DNA from: DATGMP01 sp035293565
GTDB taxonomy: Bacteria; Pseudomonadota; Alphaproteobacteria; BOG-932; Roseiterribacteraceae
Length of the DNA stretch: 62,719 bases
Assembly: GCA_035293565.1 (NCBI GenBank)
Contig: DATGMP010000020.1
Span: 1 to 62,719, forward strand
Direction of reading: 5' to 3'
Shown: positions 51,618-60,508 of the stretch, piece after piece
Numbering within the stretch: position 1 is the stretch's first letter
Layout of the letters: each line of letters begins with the position of its first letter
Position numbers and translations under genes: made by a program
Notes under the pieces: model-generated
Databases searched by the model: none
What the model was told of the DNA's origin: nothing
The model's input: the letters and a program-made list of their open reading frames with translations, nothing else

Positions 51618-51650
51618 GACGTGCCGCGTCTATAGGAGACGCGGCACGTC
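51618..51650 (-). terminator. Strong hairpin downstream of the FadL-type gene
   Basis: Perfect 13-bp inverted repeat GACGTGCCGCGTC with a 7-base loop, between the porin stop (51668) and the epimerase start (51581). It likely ends porin transcription, though the U-tract is missing. Confidence 0.6.
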
Positions 51651-51667
51651 CCCGCAAGCGCGACAGG

Positions 51668-53026
51668 CTAGAAGCGATAGCTGAAGCCGGCCGCCAATAT
51701 GTCGATCGTCACCTGGGACTCGGCCTTGATCGTGCTCGTCACCGTGACCGGCGCCGGATAGATCGTGCGCGTGAAGTTCAGCGGGCTGTCCGACACGAAG
51801 ATATGCGCATAGCTGAAGTCCAGACCCAGCTGGTCCGTCAGCGCGTAATGGATGCCGCCGCTCAGCCAAACCCTGTTGCCATCCGGGACGCGTGTGTCGC
51901 GGAATGCGTCGACTGTCGGCGTTTCATCGTACTTGACGCCGCCGCGCAACTTCAGTTGATCGGTTAGCTGATATTCCGCGCCGACGGACACGGACCAGCT
52001 GTCCCGGTAGCCCTCGGGCGTCACAATGCTCGTGGTGCCGGCGATGGGCGTGGCCAGCTGCACCGCGATCGCGTTGAAATTGCTCCAGGTGTAATAGTCG
52101 ACCTCGCCCAGCAGAGTGAGCTCAGGCGTCACGGCTTGCGAGATGCCGAGGTTGTAGATGTCGGGAAGGTCCAGGGCCGCAGTTCCGACATAGCCTCCGT
52201 TGACCGGCGCGAGCGCTCCCGATAGGCCGGTCAGGCTGATCGAACCGTGATCCACATTGTGTTTGATGCCGTAACGATAGGCGAAGCCGATTTTCGTTCC
52301 CGGCGCGGGCTTCACGAGGATTCCAATATGGAAGCCCGTGGCCCAGTCATGCCCGCTCAGCGTCAGCCTTCCGTCCGTTGCGACCGAGGGGCCGCCGAGC
52401 TGCAACGGGTTCGGCAATGCCTGGCGCAGCTTGACGTAAGCATATTCTTCATCGAGTCCGGCCCCGATCGACAGCCAGTCAGCGGCCTTCCAGGCTATGC
52501 TGGGCTGGAAATCGAAAGTCTCGAGGTAGCTGTCGATCGAATCATAGCGCGCAAAGCCGTCGGCCTGGAATTTCGACGCAAGACCAAACGGCGCGCCGAC
52601 GCCGATCCCGACCGTGAGATCGGTCCCCGGTATCTGATAGGTCGTATAGAAGCTGCCAATCGGCGTGGCCGAACCCGGATCGCCGCCGTTGCCGCCCCCC
52701 GGGAGCGAATTGCCGCCCGATGCGGGATTTGCGAGAAGCGCCCCCAAGGAGTGCTCGGTCGAGCCGCGGTCCGTCAGTGAGGCGCTCGGAATGATGAGAT
52801 CGATCGCGCTAGATACCTGGAGACCCGGCAGCTCCGTCATTCCCGCGGAATTGAAAAAAACCGTGCTGGCGTCGTCTACCGTGGCAACGTCGCCCGCTTG
52901 GGCACGGCCGACACCAGCGGCGTTCTGCTCCTGGATATAGAAGCTTCCAGCGAGCGCCGATTCGGCAGCGAACGCCGCCGCTATGGTTATACCTAATCCG
53001 ATAAGACGCCTTGGACGGGATCGCAT
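51668..53026 (-). CDS. OmpP1/FadL family outer-membrane transporter
   Basis: 452 residues with signal peptide (to about residue 26) and the FadL family hatch start GSFYIQEQNAAGVGRAQAGDVA and DDASTVFFNSAGMTEL. The barrel ends in a Phe/Arg terminal strand (AAGFSYRF). It takes up long-chain fatty acids or other hydrophobic compounds. In the gap upstream, CTAGAAAAGGT...AACCTTTCCTAG (53053-53086) is a possible operator. Confidence 0.93.
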   Translation of the reverse strand: MRSRPRRLIGLGITIAAAFAAESALAGSFYIQEQNAAGVGRAQAGDVATVDDASTVFFNSAGMTELPGLQVSSAIDLIIPSASLTDRGSTEHSLGALLANPASGGNSLPGGGNGGDPGSATPIGSFYTTYQIPGTDLTVGIGVGAPFGLASKFQADGFARYDSIDSYLETFDFQPSIAWKAADWLSIGAGLDEEYAYVKLRQALPNPLQLGGPSVATDGRLTLSGHDWATGFHIGILVKPAPGTKIGFAYRYGIKHNVDHGSISLTGLSGALAPVNGGYVGTAALDLPDIYNLGISQAVTPELTLLGEVDYYTWSNFNAIAVQLATPIAGTTSIVTPEGYRDSWSVSVGAEYQLTDQLKLRGGVKYDETPTVDAFRDTRVPDGNRVWLSGGIHYALTDQLGLDFSYAHIFVSDSPLNFTRTIYPAPVTVTSTIKAESQVTIDILAAGFSYRF

Positions 53027-53228
53027 CGACGCCCTCCCCAGTTGGTCGGTGACTAGAAAAGGTGAGTGCAGCCAAACCTTTCCTAGCCGGCTACGGCACT
53101 ATCGGATCCTCCGATATGACCGCGATCAAATACCGCCAAACTTTTCTAAATCCTTACCTTTCCGAGGCGATCGCCACAAGATTCAACTTTGGAGCGACGG
53201 CTTTTCGAGGCGGCCGCTCTCGTTGTCG

Positions 53229-53654
53229 TCAAGCCGGAGACTCTGATTCCGGAGTGGATTCGGGTGCGATCTTCAGGATCTCCGCCTCCACGGCGATGAT
53301 GGCCTTGCAGGTTTTGAGCGCGCGATAAAAAAGACCGCGCTCCACATCCCGCCGGATATGCCCGAGCGCGGTGCGAATTTCGGCAAGCCCTGTGCCGCGG
53401 CCGAGATCCTCCATGAACCTCTCATAGACCGGCTGATAGATCGCTCGGTTATCGGGATCGATATACATCAGCATGATGTGGAAGTAGATTCGCTTCGCAG
53501 GCGTATCCGCTTCCGCTTCCTGCATGACGTCGCGGTCGCGGAGCAGCATGGCGTCGGTCTCCAGCACCAGCGAGCGCCCATCCTTGCCAACGGTAACCAC
53601 AGCGCCGTTGATGATGAACTTCTCGCCCGCCTTGAGATCGATCTTGAGCGGCAT
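53229..53654 (-). CDS. flbT: Flagellar biosynthesis regulator FlbT
   Basis: 141 residues with the FlbT pattern: LKIDLKAGEKFIINGAVV, KRIYFHIMLMYID, then GLFYRALKTCKAII. In Caulobacter, FlbT binds the flagellin mRNA leader and controls its stability and translation. It lies 76 bases downstream of a flagellin gene, past a terminator. Its usual partner flaF is not between them. Start at 53654 is the conserved Met. Confidence 0.95.
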   Translation of the reverse strand: MPLKIDLKAGEKFIINGAVVTVGKDGRSLVLETDAMLLRDRDVMQEAEADTPAKRIYFHIMLMYIDPDNRAIYQPVYERFMEDLGRGTGLAEIRTALGHIRRDVERGLFYRALKTCKAIIAVEAEILKIAPESTPESESPA

Positions 53655-53671
53655 GTTACAGTCGCAATCCC

Positions 53672-53709
53672 GAAAATAAAAAACCCGGGCGAGACGACTC
53701 GCCCGGGTT
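53672..53709 (-). terminator. Intrinsic terminator of the flagellin gene
   Basis: Minus-strand AACCCGGGCGAG-TCGT-CTCGCCCGGGTT, a perfect 12-bp stem followed by TTTTATTTT. It should end most flagellin transcripts before flbT. Confidence 0.95.
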
Positions 53710-53730
53710 CGAAGGCTAGAGCCTGTTCGA

Positions 53731-54582
53731 TTACTTGAACAGGGAGAGCAGAGCCTGCGGCGCCTGGTTGGCAATCGACAAAGTCGATGTCGCCAACTGC
53801 TGCTGGGTCTGAAGCGCGGTCAGGTTGGCCGACTCCTTGGCCAGGTCCGCGTCGACCAACGCACCGAGACCGGTCGAGGTCGAATCCGACAGCGACTGGT
53901 TGAAGGTGATCTGGTCGGAGAGGCTGCGGTTGACCGAGCCCAGGTTGTCCAGCACCGCGTTGACCGCGCTGTTGAACGTATCCCAAGCGCCGGTGCCGTT
54001 GATCATTCCCAGCGCCGAGGAGCCGTCGGTCGCCGCCATCTCTGTCGTGATGGCGCCCAGGAAGGTGCCCATCGCGACCGAGAGCTGATCGGTCGTGCCG
54101 CCGTACGAGATCGTATTGCCGTTGACGCCGGCGATCACCGAGATGCTGGTCGAGCTGTTGAGCAGGTTCACGCCGTTATAGGTCGCGCCCTGGATGAAGC
54201 TCGTGTTGACCTGATTCACCAACGACTGGAGGTCGTTGTTGTAGTAGCTGCGCTGCGTGGCGGTCAGCGAGCTGTCGCTGAGCTGGGTCAACTTCGACTT
54301 GATGTCCTGCATCGCGTTCGACACGCTGGTCGCGGCCGAGGTGGCGACGGAGATGACGCCTTGGCTGCCCGACAGAGCGGTCGAGACGGCGTCGTACGCC
54401 TTGATGTTGCCGCGGAGGCCCTGAGCAACCGCGAAAACCGAAGCGTTGTCCTGTGCAGTGGCGACCTTGAGACCCGTGGAAACACGGTTCTCGGTCATCT
54501 TCAGATTGGTGTTGATGAGGTTCAGGTTCGTCAGCGCGACCATCGCGCCGGTGTTGGTCAGAATCGAATTGTTCAGGGACAT
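53731..54582 (-). CDS. Flagellin
   Basis: 283 residues, short like alphaproteobacterial flagellins. The N-terminal D0/D1 coiled region (ENRVSTGLKVATAQDNASVFAVAQ, LRGNIKAYDAV) and C-terminal D0 (LAKESANLTALQTQQQLATSTLSIANQAPQALL) are both complete, with a short variable centre rich in Ser, Thr and Asn. It polymerises into the filament after type III export. AGGAG precedes the ATG. The terminator at 53672-53709 follows. Confidence 0.95.
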   Translation of the reverse strand: MSLNNSILTNTGAMVALTNLNLINTNLKMTENRVSTGLKVATAQDNASVFAVAQGLRGNIKAYDAVSTALSGSQGVISVATSAATSVSNAMQDIKSKLTQLSDSSLTATQRSYYNNDLQSLVNQVNTSFIQGATYNGVNLLNSSTSISVIAGVNGNTISYGGTTDQLSVAMGTFLGAITTEMAATDGSSALGMINGTGAWDTFNSAVNAVLDNLGSVNRSLSDQITFNQSLSDSTSTGLGALVDADLAKESANLTALQTQQQLATSTLSIANQAPQALLSLFK

Positions 54583-54611
54583 GCGAAAGGAGCTCCTATT
54601 CTAGGTTAACC

Positions 54612-54641
54612 GGGCGTTTCCGCCCAAAGCCGTTTTGGCTT
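54612..54641 (-). promoter_or_regulatory. Two adjacent hairpins in the flagellin leader
   Basis: AAGCC-N5-GGCTT and GGGCG-N4-CGCCC lie back to back 30-60 bases before the flagellin start. In Caulobacter FlbT acts on the 5' leader of flagellin mRNA, so these may be its target here. Inference. Confidence 0.4.
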
Positions 54642-54777
54642 CTGGTCATCGGACCGTCCCCAGAATGGCCTGGAGCCCCTAACAACGGATTAATCGAGCT
54701 GCCCGAGTTCGGACCGAAACGGCCGCCGACGCTCCATCTTGTTTTCCCTTTGCCCGGGCATGATGTATAGGAAACTT

Positions 54778-55209
54778 ATGGGCAAAGCTCGATCCAACGC
54801 GGCGCTGGTCCAGCGTCTGAGGCTCGCCGGCCTCCGGCCCACGCGGCAGCGCGTGGAGTTGGCGCGCATCCTTTTTGCCCCGCCGCACAGGCACGTGACG
54901 GCCGACGAGCTTTATGCCGAGGCGCACGCGCGATCGGTCAACGTGTCGCTCGCCACGATCTACAATACGCTCAACCAGTTCACCGAAGCGGGTCTGCTGC
55001 GCGAGCTGACGCTCTCGGCCGGCTGCTCCTACTTCGACACCAATATCGACGAACATCATCACTTCTACTTCGAGGATAGCGGCCGCCTGGTCGACATACC
55101 CGAATCCGAGGTCGTGCTGGGCGGTCTTCCCAAAGCGCCTGACGGCAGCGTGGTCCGCCGGGTCGACGTCATCATCCGCGTGGCCGGTGACGAAAGCTCC
55201 GTTTCGTAG
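54778..55209 (+). CDS. irr: Irr, iron-response Fur-family regulator
   Basis: 143-residue Fur-fold protein with the winged helix LRPTRQRVELARILFA and VNVSLATIYNTLNQF. It carries the HHHFY motif (about residue 90), the heme-responsive signature of Irr. Irr represses or activates iron genes when iron and heme are low. AGGAAACTT precedes the ATG at 54778; an upstream start at 54739 would add a Cys-Pro pair (heme motif) but has no ribosome site. It heads a run of iron and oxidative-stress genes. Confidence 0.9.
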   Translation: MGKARSNAALVQRLRLAGLRPTRQRVELARILFAPPHRHVTADELYAEAHARSVNVSLATIYNTLNQFTEAGLLRELTLSAGCSYFDTNIDEHHHFYFEDSGRLVDIPESEVVLGGLPKAPDGSVVRRVDVIIRVAGDESSVS

Positions 55210-55227
55210 CCGCTCGGCCGCAGCAAT

Positions 55228-55244
55228 CTTAGAGTCATTCCAAA
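55228..55244 (+). promoter_or_regulatory. Candidate Irr box (ICE) before the rubrerythrin gene
   Basis: CTTAGAGTCATTCCAAA resembles the Irr iron control element I recall as TTTAGAA-N3-TTCTAAA, matching at about 14 of 17 positions. It lies between irr and the rubrerythrin gene, 80 bases before its start. Consensus from memory, so tentative. Confidence 0.4.
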
Positions 55245-55324
55245 TTAGTTGACTCGGCGCACGGCGGGGACGATATGTAGCCCTGTAGGCCGATCACGGC
55301 CGCATGCCCATTGAGGAGGATATC

Positions 55325-55747
55325 ATGACGTCGCTGAAGGGATCGAAGACCGAGGAGAACCTCAAGGCCGCCTTCGCCGGCGAAAGCCAGGCGAACCGCC
55401 GCTATCTCTATTTCGCGCAAAAGGCCGACGTCGAAGGCTACAACGATGTCGCGGCGGTGTTCCGCTCGACCGCCGAGGGCGAGACCGGCCATGCGCACGG
55501 CCATCTCGAATTCCTCGAGATCGTCGGCGATCCCGCCACCGGCAAGCCGATCGGCGCCACCAACGCCAATCTGGCCGCAGCGATCGCCGGCGAGACCCAC
55601 GAATACACGGACATGTATCCGGGGATGGCCCGTACAGCCCGCCAGGAGGGTTTTGAGGAGATCGCCGATTGGTTCGAGACCCTGGCCAAGGCCGAGAAGT
55701 CCCATGCGGGCCGTTTCCAGAAGGCTCTCGACACGCTCGGTGCCTGA
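55325..55747 (+). CDS. Rubrerythrin family protein (diiron domain only)
   Basis: 140-residue four-helix diiron protein: NLKAAFAGESQANRRYLYFAQKAD, STAEGETGHAHGHLEF and KAEKSHAGRF supply the Glu/His iron ligands. The C-terminal rubredoxin domain of classical rubrerythrin is missing, so electrons must come from another protein, possibly the Fe-S protein encoded next. It reduces peroxide. GGAGG precedes the ATG at 55325. Confidence 0.94.
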   Translation: MTSLKGSKTEENLKAAFAGESQANRRYLYFAQKADVEGYNDVAAVFRSTAEGETGHAHGHLEFLEIVGDPATGKPIGATNANLAAAIAGETHEYTDMYPGMARTARQEGFEEIADWFETLAKAEKSHAGRFQKALDTLGA

Positions 55748-55863
55748 CCCGGACCGTAAGAATCTAGGAACGGCAACCGTCCGCAGGGACGCGGCGGTTG
55801 CCGGTCTGATTCAGAGGGTCCACCAGTTCGAGAGCAATTCTTAATCTAGAGTCGGCGCGAGCC

Positions 55864-57213
55864 ATGGCAGAACCCAATAGCGGCGCTCCGTTCCGTCACC
55901 CGATCGACTGGCAAAATCCCGATTTCTATGATCGGCAGAAAATCGAAGCCGAGATGGAGCGGGTCTTCGACATCTGTCATGGCTGCCGGCGCTGCTTCAA
56001 TCTCTGCGATTCCTTCCCGCGCCTCTTCGACATGATCGACGAGACCTCGACCGGGGAGCTCGAGGCCGTGCCGAAGGATCGGTACAAGGAAGTCGTGGAC
56101 GCATGCACGCTCTGCGACATGTGCTTCATGACGAAGTGCCCCTATGTGCCGCCGCACGAATTCAATCTCGATTTTCCGCACCTGATGCTGCGCTATCGGG
56201 CGGCTGAAGCGCGGGAAGGCAAGGTGCCCTTTGCCGATCGGCAGCTCGCCGCGACCGACCGCAATGGCAAGCTCGGATCGACGATCAGTCCGCTCGCCAA
56301 TTGGGCAACGGACCGCAAGAACGGCATCACCCGCCCCGTGATGGAGGCTGTCGCCGGCATCGACCGCGACGCGGCGCTGCCGAAATTCGAGAGCCCGACC
56401 TTCGTCGCGCGGGCCAAGGCAAAGGGCCCCAAGCGGGATGAAACTGCGCCGGCTGCGGGGCGCAAGGCTCTGCTCTACGCCACCTGCTTCGTGAACTACA
56501 ACAATACCTCGATCGGGACCGCGGCCCAGGCAGTGCTGGCCAAAAACGGTGTCGAGATCGAGGTCGCCCACCCGCAATGCTGCGGCATGCCGCAGCTGGA
56601 ACAGGGCGAGATCGCGAATGTCGCGGAGCGCGCGAAGACCGTCGCGCGCCACATGCGTCCTTGGGTCGACAAGGGCTATCGGATCGTCGCGCTCGTGCCG
56701 TCCTGCGCGCTGATGCTGAAGTTCGAATGGCCGCTGATCTTGCCAGACGATCCGGAGGTGAAGCTCCTGTCCGAAAACACGTCGGACATCAGCGAATACA
56801 TCGTCGACATCGCCCGCAAGGAAGGTCTGGCGCCGGGGCTGAAGCCCCTGCCCGGCGGCGTCTCGCTTCAGCTCGCGTGCCATGCGCGAGCCCAGAATAT
56901 GGGCCCCAAGGCGGCCGAGATGCTGCGTCTCATTCCCGAGCCCGACATTGCCGTGGTCGAGCGCTGCTCCGGCCATGGCGGATCCTGGGGCGTAAAAAAG
57001 AAGAATTTCGGGACCGCGATAAAGGTCGGCAAACCAGTCGCCCGCCAAGCCGTTAATAACGACAAGGCGTACCTATCATCGGAGTGCCCGCTCGCGGGCA
57101 TGCATATCGTGCAAGGCATGGAAAAGCTCGACGGCAAGCCCGCTACTGCACCCTATATTCATCCGGTCGAACTGCTGGCCCTGGCTTACGGACTCGTGGA
57201 GGCCGCGCCGTGA
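55864..57213 (+). CDS. Fe-S oxidoreductase with two [4Fe-4S] motifs and CCG domains
   Basis: 449 residues. Two cluster motifs lie at residues 38-48 (CHGCRRCFNLC) and 81-92 (CTLCDMCFMTKC). Two CCG-type Cys-rich domains follow, with CCGMPQ near 240 and CSGHGGSWG near 365. This is the heterodisulfide-reductase/GlpC-like layout that hands electrons to a partner. It is coupled by GTGA overlap to DUF3501 and follows rubrerythrin, suggesting it reduces the diiron protein. A CGGCAACCG...CGGTTGCCG hairpin lies upstream (55771-55803). Confidence 0.9.
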   Translation: MAEPNSGAPFRHPIDWQNPDFYDRQKIEAEMERVFDICHGCRRCFNLCDSFPRLFDMIDETSTGELEAVPKDRYKEVVDACTLCDMCFMTKCPYVPPHEFNLDFPHLMLRYRAAEAREGKVPFADRQLAATDRNGKLGSTISPLANWATDRKNGITRPVMEAVAGIDRDAALPKFESPTFVARAKAKGPKRDETAPAAGRKALLYATCFVNYNNTSIGTAAQAVLAKNGVEIEVAHPQCCGMPQLEQGEIANVAERAKTVARHMRPWVDKGYRIVALVPSCALMLKFEWPLILPDDPEVKLLSENTSDISEYIVDIARKEGLAPGLKPLPGGVSLQLACHARAQNMGPKAAEMLRLIPEPDIAVVERCSGHGGSWGVKKKNFGTAIKVGKPVARQAVNNDKAYLSSECPLAGMHIVQGMEKLDGKPATAPYIHPVELLALAYGLVEAAP

Positions 57214-57806
57214 CTGCGCGCCCCCGCCGAATCACGCCCTCCGACGTGATCCCGATGGCCGAATATGCCAAGGCCAGGCGCGAGCAACGGGCGCGGATTT
57301 CCGGGATCAAGAAGCAGCGGCGTGTCGAGGTCGGCCCCTTCGCCACCTTCTATTTCGAGAATTACGACACGATGTGGCATCAGGTGCACGAGATGCTCTT
57401 CGTCGAGCGCGGCGGGGAAGAGCAGATTCAGGGCGAGCTCGATGCCTACAACCCACTGATCCCGCAGGGCGACGAGCTGATTGCGACCGTCATGCTCGAG
57501 ATCGAGGATCCGGCTCGTCGCAACGCCGCCCTCCAGTCCCTGGGCGGAATCGAAAACCACGTGATCCTATCCATCGCCGGCGACATCGTCCGGGCCGAGC
57601 CCGATCCCACGCGCGAGAACACGAGCCCCGACGGGAAGGCCTCTTCTGTCCAGTTCGTGCGATTTCCCCTGACGCCGGAACAGAAGCAGCGGTTCGCTAA
57701 CGAGGACACCCCGGTGATGCTGGGCTTCGACCATCCCCATTATGGGCACCTCGCGATGATGTCCCCGCAGATCCGCGCTGCCCTCGCCGAAGATCTGGTG
57801 CTCTGA
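57210..57806 (+). CDS. DUF3501 family protein
   Basis: 198 residues starting with the GTG at 57210, overlapping the Fe-S gene stop. The conserved body VEVGPFATFYFENYDTMWHQ and HEMLFVERGG identify DUF3501, found almost always next to rubrerythrin and a Fe-S oxidoreductase of this type. Its job is unknown; a partner of the Fe-S protein seems likely. Confidence 0.93.
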   Translation: MTARPRRITPSDVIPMAEYAKARREQRARISGIKKQRRVEVGPFATFYFENYDTMWHQVHEMLFVERGGEEQIQGELDAYNPLIPQGDELIATVMLEIEDPARRNAALQSLGGIENHVILSIAGDIVRAEPDPTRENTSPDGKASSVQFVRFPLTPEQKQRFANEDTPVMLGFDHPHYGHLAMMSPQIRAALAEDLVL

Positions 57807-57959
57807 CCGTTCGCCACGAGCTCTCCACGAGACGGGATGCTATTTCTAACAGGATGTAAAATTTACCAATCCGCAATCGGTGCTCGCTAACGCTGAAGGT
57901 CGCCCTGGTAAGTCTAATATAAGCCACCGGCGAGAGCCGATTGGGAGCCACCGGACCTC

Positions 57960-59060
57960 ATGCGGAGCCATGACTCATTCCTCCCCGCGACATTCGAGGA
58001 ACGCGGCGTGGCGCTTTCCTTCACGACGCCGGCCCTCGCTTATGCGCGAATTCGCAAGGACTATCGCGATCGGCTAGAGGTCGTGCTTCCGAACATCGGC
58101 GACGCCAAAGGAACTTTCGTGATTCCCTGGTCGGCGCTCGCCGAAACCGTGACGCTGACCGCTCACGATCGCGCGCTCCAGGAGGAAGTCCAGGACAATG
58201 ACGCGATGTCTCCTTATGACATCCGCCGGGCCGAGCTCGTGATCGCCCGCGATGGGTTGGCCGGGGCGGACGCAGCCGACGCCGCCGCGAGGGCGCTCGA
58301 AGAAGACGCCAAGCATGTCGACCTGACGAACCTGATGTTCATGGCCAAGGTCATCATGGCGAGCGGTACGCTGACCAAGGAGATGCTTGCCGGTCTCGCC
58401 AACGGCAAATCCGACCAGATGGTTCGGGAGGCCGCTTACAAAGTCGCCGGGACGATCGGCCTGAAGCCGTCGCAGCTCGACGAAAAGCTGGGCACTCTTT
58501 CCCGTGTCGTGGCGCCGCTGGGCATTGAAGGTTCGCCCGAGCAGGGACGGCTGCGCCGTTTGATCCTCGGTCTCGGCGAGTTCCGCGATTCGCTCGATCG
58601 CTGGGCGGCCGACAACATCCATTGCGAGGTCGAGCTCGCACGGTTCTGCGTCGAGGTCGCCGACCTCACTCTCGTGCGCGGAATCAGGATCGCCCAGGAG
58701 TTCGACGCGAACCTTCGCGAGCCGCTCAATATCCTCAAAAACTGGGAGTTCGAGTCCCCGAAGCTGAAAAACGCGGTGATCCGCCTCTCCTGGCTCTTCG
58801 ACGGCTGGGACATGATTATCCGCACATGGGAAGCGGCGAAGAAGCAGAGCCGAGACGCTCAGGAGGCAGCTCTTTTCACGATCTTCCGCGCCATGCCGCT
58901 GCTGCCGAAAGAGGAGCTCGAACCGGCCGAGGCGAGCAAGGCGAGTTCGCTCCGCATCTCCAGGAAGCGCGCGGTCCGCATGTACGAGAACTGGTCGACA
59001 GGTGAGCTCGATTTCGACCTGTTGTCCCGTATCGAGGCGATGAAGGCGCAGGTTGCATGA
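57960..59060 (+). CDS. Unknown protein, first of a coupled pair
   Basis: 366 residues, no signal peptide, membrane helix or recognisable motif. The sequence is helical and charged. A short N-terminal beta-rich part (LSFTTPALAYARIRKDYRDRLEVVLPNIG) is followed by helical segments such as DLTNLMFMAKVIMASGTLTKEML. It overlaps the next gene (ATGA). The 153-base gap before it holds GTAAAATTTAC, a small palindrome. Base use is like its neighbours, so it looks native. I do not recognise it. Confidence 0.85.
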   Translation: MRSHDSFLPATFEERGVALSFTTPALAYARIRKDYRDRLEVVLPNIGDAKGTFVIPWSALAETVTLTAHDRALQEEVQDNDAMSPYDIRRAELVIARDGLAGADAADAAARALEEDAKHVDLTNLMFMAKVIMASGTLTKEMLAGLANGKSDQMVREAAYKVAGTIGLKPSQLDEKLGTLSRVVAPLGIEGSPEQGRLRRLILGLGEFRDSLDRWAADNIHCEVELARFCVEVADLTLVRGIRIAQEFDANLREPLNILKNWEFESPKLKNAVIRLSWLFDGWDMIIRTWEAAKKQSRDAQEAALFTIFRAMPLLPKEELEPAEASKASSLRISRKRAVRMYENWSTGELDFDLLSRIEAMKAQVA

Positions 59061-60418
59061 GCGCCGACACTACCGCAATCCAGAAGACGGTGGCGCTGCT
59101 GCGAGCGGCGCCAGAGGAGCGTTTTCTCAAAGCGATAGAATCGCTCGATCAGCACGGCGATGCGATTGAAATCATTGAAATCAAGCGCCAGGTCCGCGAT
59201 CGCCTGGCCGAGTTCAGGCCTCCCCGGAAAGTAAGCCTCACCAGGGTGTTCTGCCTGCCCTTCGAGGACCTGCTTCGCGACAGCGTTGTCGAAGGCACAA
59301 CCTGGATTCCGCGCGCAGCGATCAAGGTCTGCTGGCGAATCGTGGAAGGCCATATCGAGTCCAAGCACCACCTGGATCTCAAGCGACGGCTCGAGGCCGC
59401 GCTGCATCCAAGCCGCGCGCTGATATCGGAGATCGGGCATGAGCTTTGGCCGGCTGCGAGCCGAGCGCTGGCGACCGTTACAACGGCGGCTAGGAGCAAG
59501 GATCAGGCGGCTCTCGCGCTCTTCGAGAACAATCCGGCGACCATCGCTCACGCCGAAGTCGCCGCCGCCGCATGCCAGGTTGCAAACTTGATCGAGGATA
59601 TGAAAGAGCTTTTTCCGATCCGGCCGCTCCGATCGCTGGACTCCGTCCAGCGCGATCATCTTCTGGCCGAGCTCCAGCGCTTGTCGACCGAGAACAAGCA
59701 CGATCTGCGTTGCCTCGTTCACATCGTCGCTCATTGGACTCAGAATCCAGCCGACATTTTCCAACTTTGCGGCGATATGGATCTGGGCCCGCCCACACCG
59801 ATGGGGCGCGCCTTGATGGGCAGCCGGGATACGGTCGTCGTCGCACGCGCGGCCGAGCAGATGGACGTGCTCAAGACGACGTTGGCAGGCGACGCGATCG
59901 ATATTGCAGGCTGCGCCGAGTTGGTGAGTGTCGCGGCGGAGTGCCTCGATTCCGCCGACGGCCTCATCCGCGACAGCAAGGATGTCGACCCCGGGGCGGT
60001 GACGCAGATGCGGCTCGAATTGAGGGCAATGGTCAAAGGCCAGGTCATGACCGCCGCGTCTCAAGCTCTCTCCAGCGCTTGGGAGGATCGCAACCACGGC
60101 CACGGCGCCGTCGGACGCGAAGCCGTCATTGCGGCGGAATCAGCCGCTCGGGCAATGCGCAAATGTGGCCGGGTCGCCCCCAGGCTGGGCATGGAGACGG
60201 ACATCGCCAAGCAAATCAGCTCAAGCATGGCCGCTGTGCGCCACGGCGTCGACGAGACCCTGGCCGTTCTCGGGAAATTGAACGGCCAGACGGAAGCCGC
60301 CGCCGCAGCCCAGGCGACGGTCGCGAACGCGACCCGGATCATCGAAATTCTGGATGGACCCGAACGCGCTTACGAATTCTATCGCGAGAAACGGACCTTG
60401 CTCCGGGCTCACGCTTGA
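59057..60418 (+). CDS. Unknown protein, second of a coupled pair
   Basis: 453 residues, soluble, almost entirely helical and Ala-rich, with possible repeats of 30-40-residue helix pairs (for example RAAEQMDVLKTTLAGDAIDI, then AELVSVAAECLDSADGL). No catalytic motif is visible. Its ATG overlaps the stop of the 57960 gene, so both products are made together and may form a complex. Function unknown. Confidence 0.85.
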   Translation: MSADTTAIQKTVALLRAAPEERFLKAIESLDQHGDAIEIIEIKRQVRDRLAEFRPPRKVSLTRVFCLPFEDLLRDSVVEGTTWIPRAAIKVCWRIVEGHIESKHHLDLKRRLEAALHPSRALISEIGHELWPAASRALATVTTAARSKDQAALALFENNPATIAHAEVAAAACQVANLIEDMKELFPIRPLRSLDSVQRDHLLAELQRLSTENKHDLRCLVHIVAHWTQNPADIFQLCGDMDLGPPTPMGRALMGSRDTVVVARAAEQMDVLKTTLAGDAIDIAGCAELVSVAAECLDSADGLIRDSKDVDPGAVTQMRLELRAMVKGQVMTAASQALSSAWEDRNHGHGAVGREAVIAAESAARAMRKCGRVAPRLGMETDIAKQISSSMAAVRHGVDETLAVLGKLNGQTEAAAAAQATVANATRIIEILDGPERAYEFYREKRTLLRAHA

Positions 60419-60508
60419 CGCCTGGCCGAACGCGCGCCCAGTCAAGAGAAGAGCACATTGCGCGGGTGCGCCAAAATGTCTTGAGCGCGGTGCGCTCCTC
60501 GTATATGA

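Noticed and set aside
54739..54777. Longer Irr with an N-terminal Cys-Pro heme motif
   Set aside because: No ribosome site at 54739, while AGGAAACTT fits the ATG at 54778; the Cys-Pro pair is probably chance.
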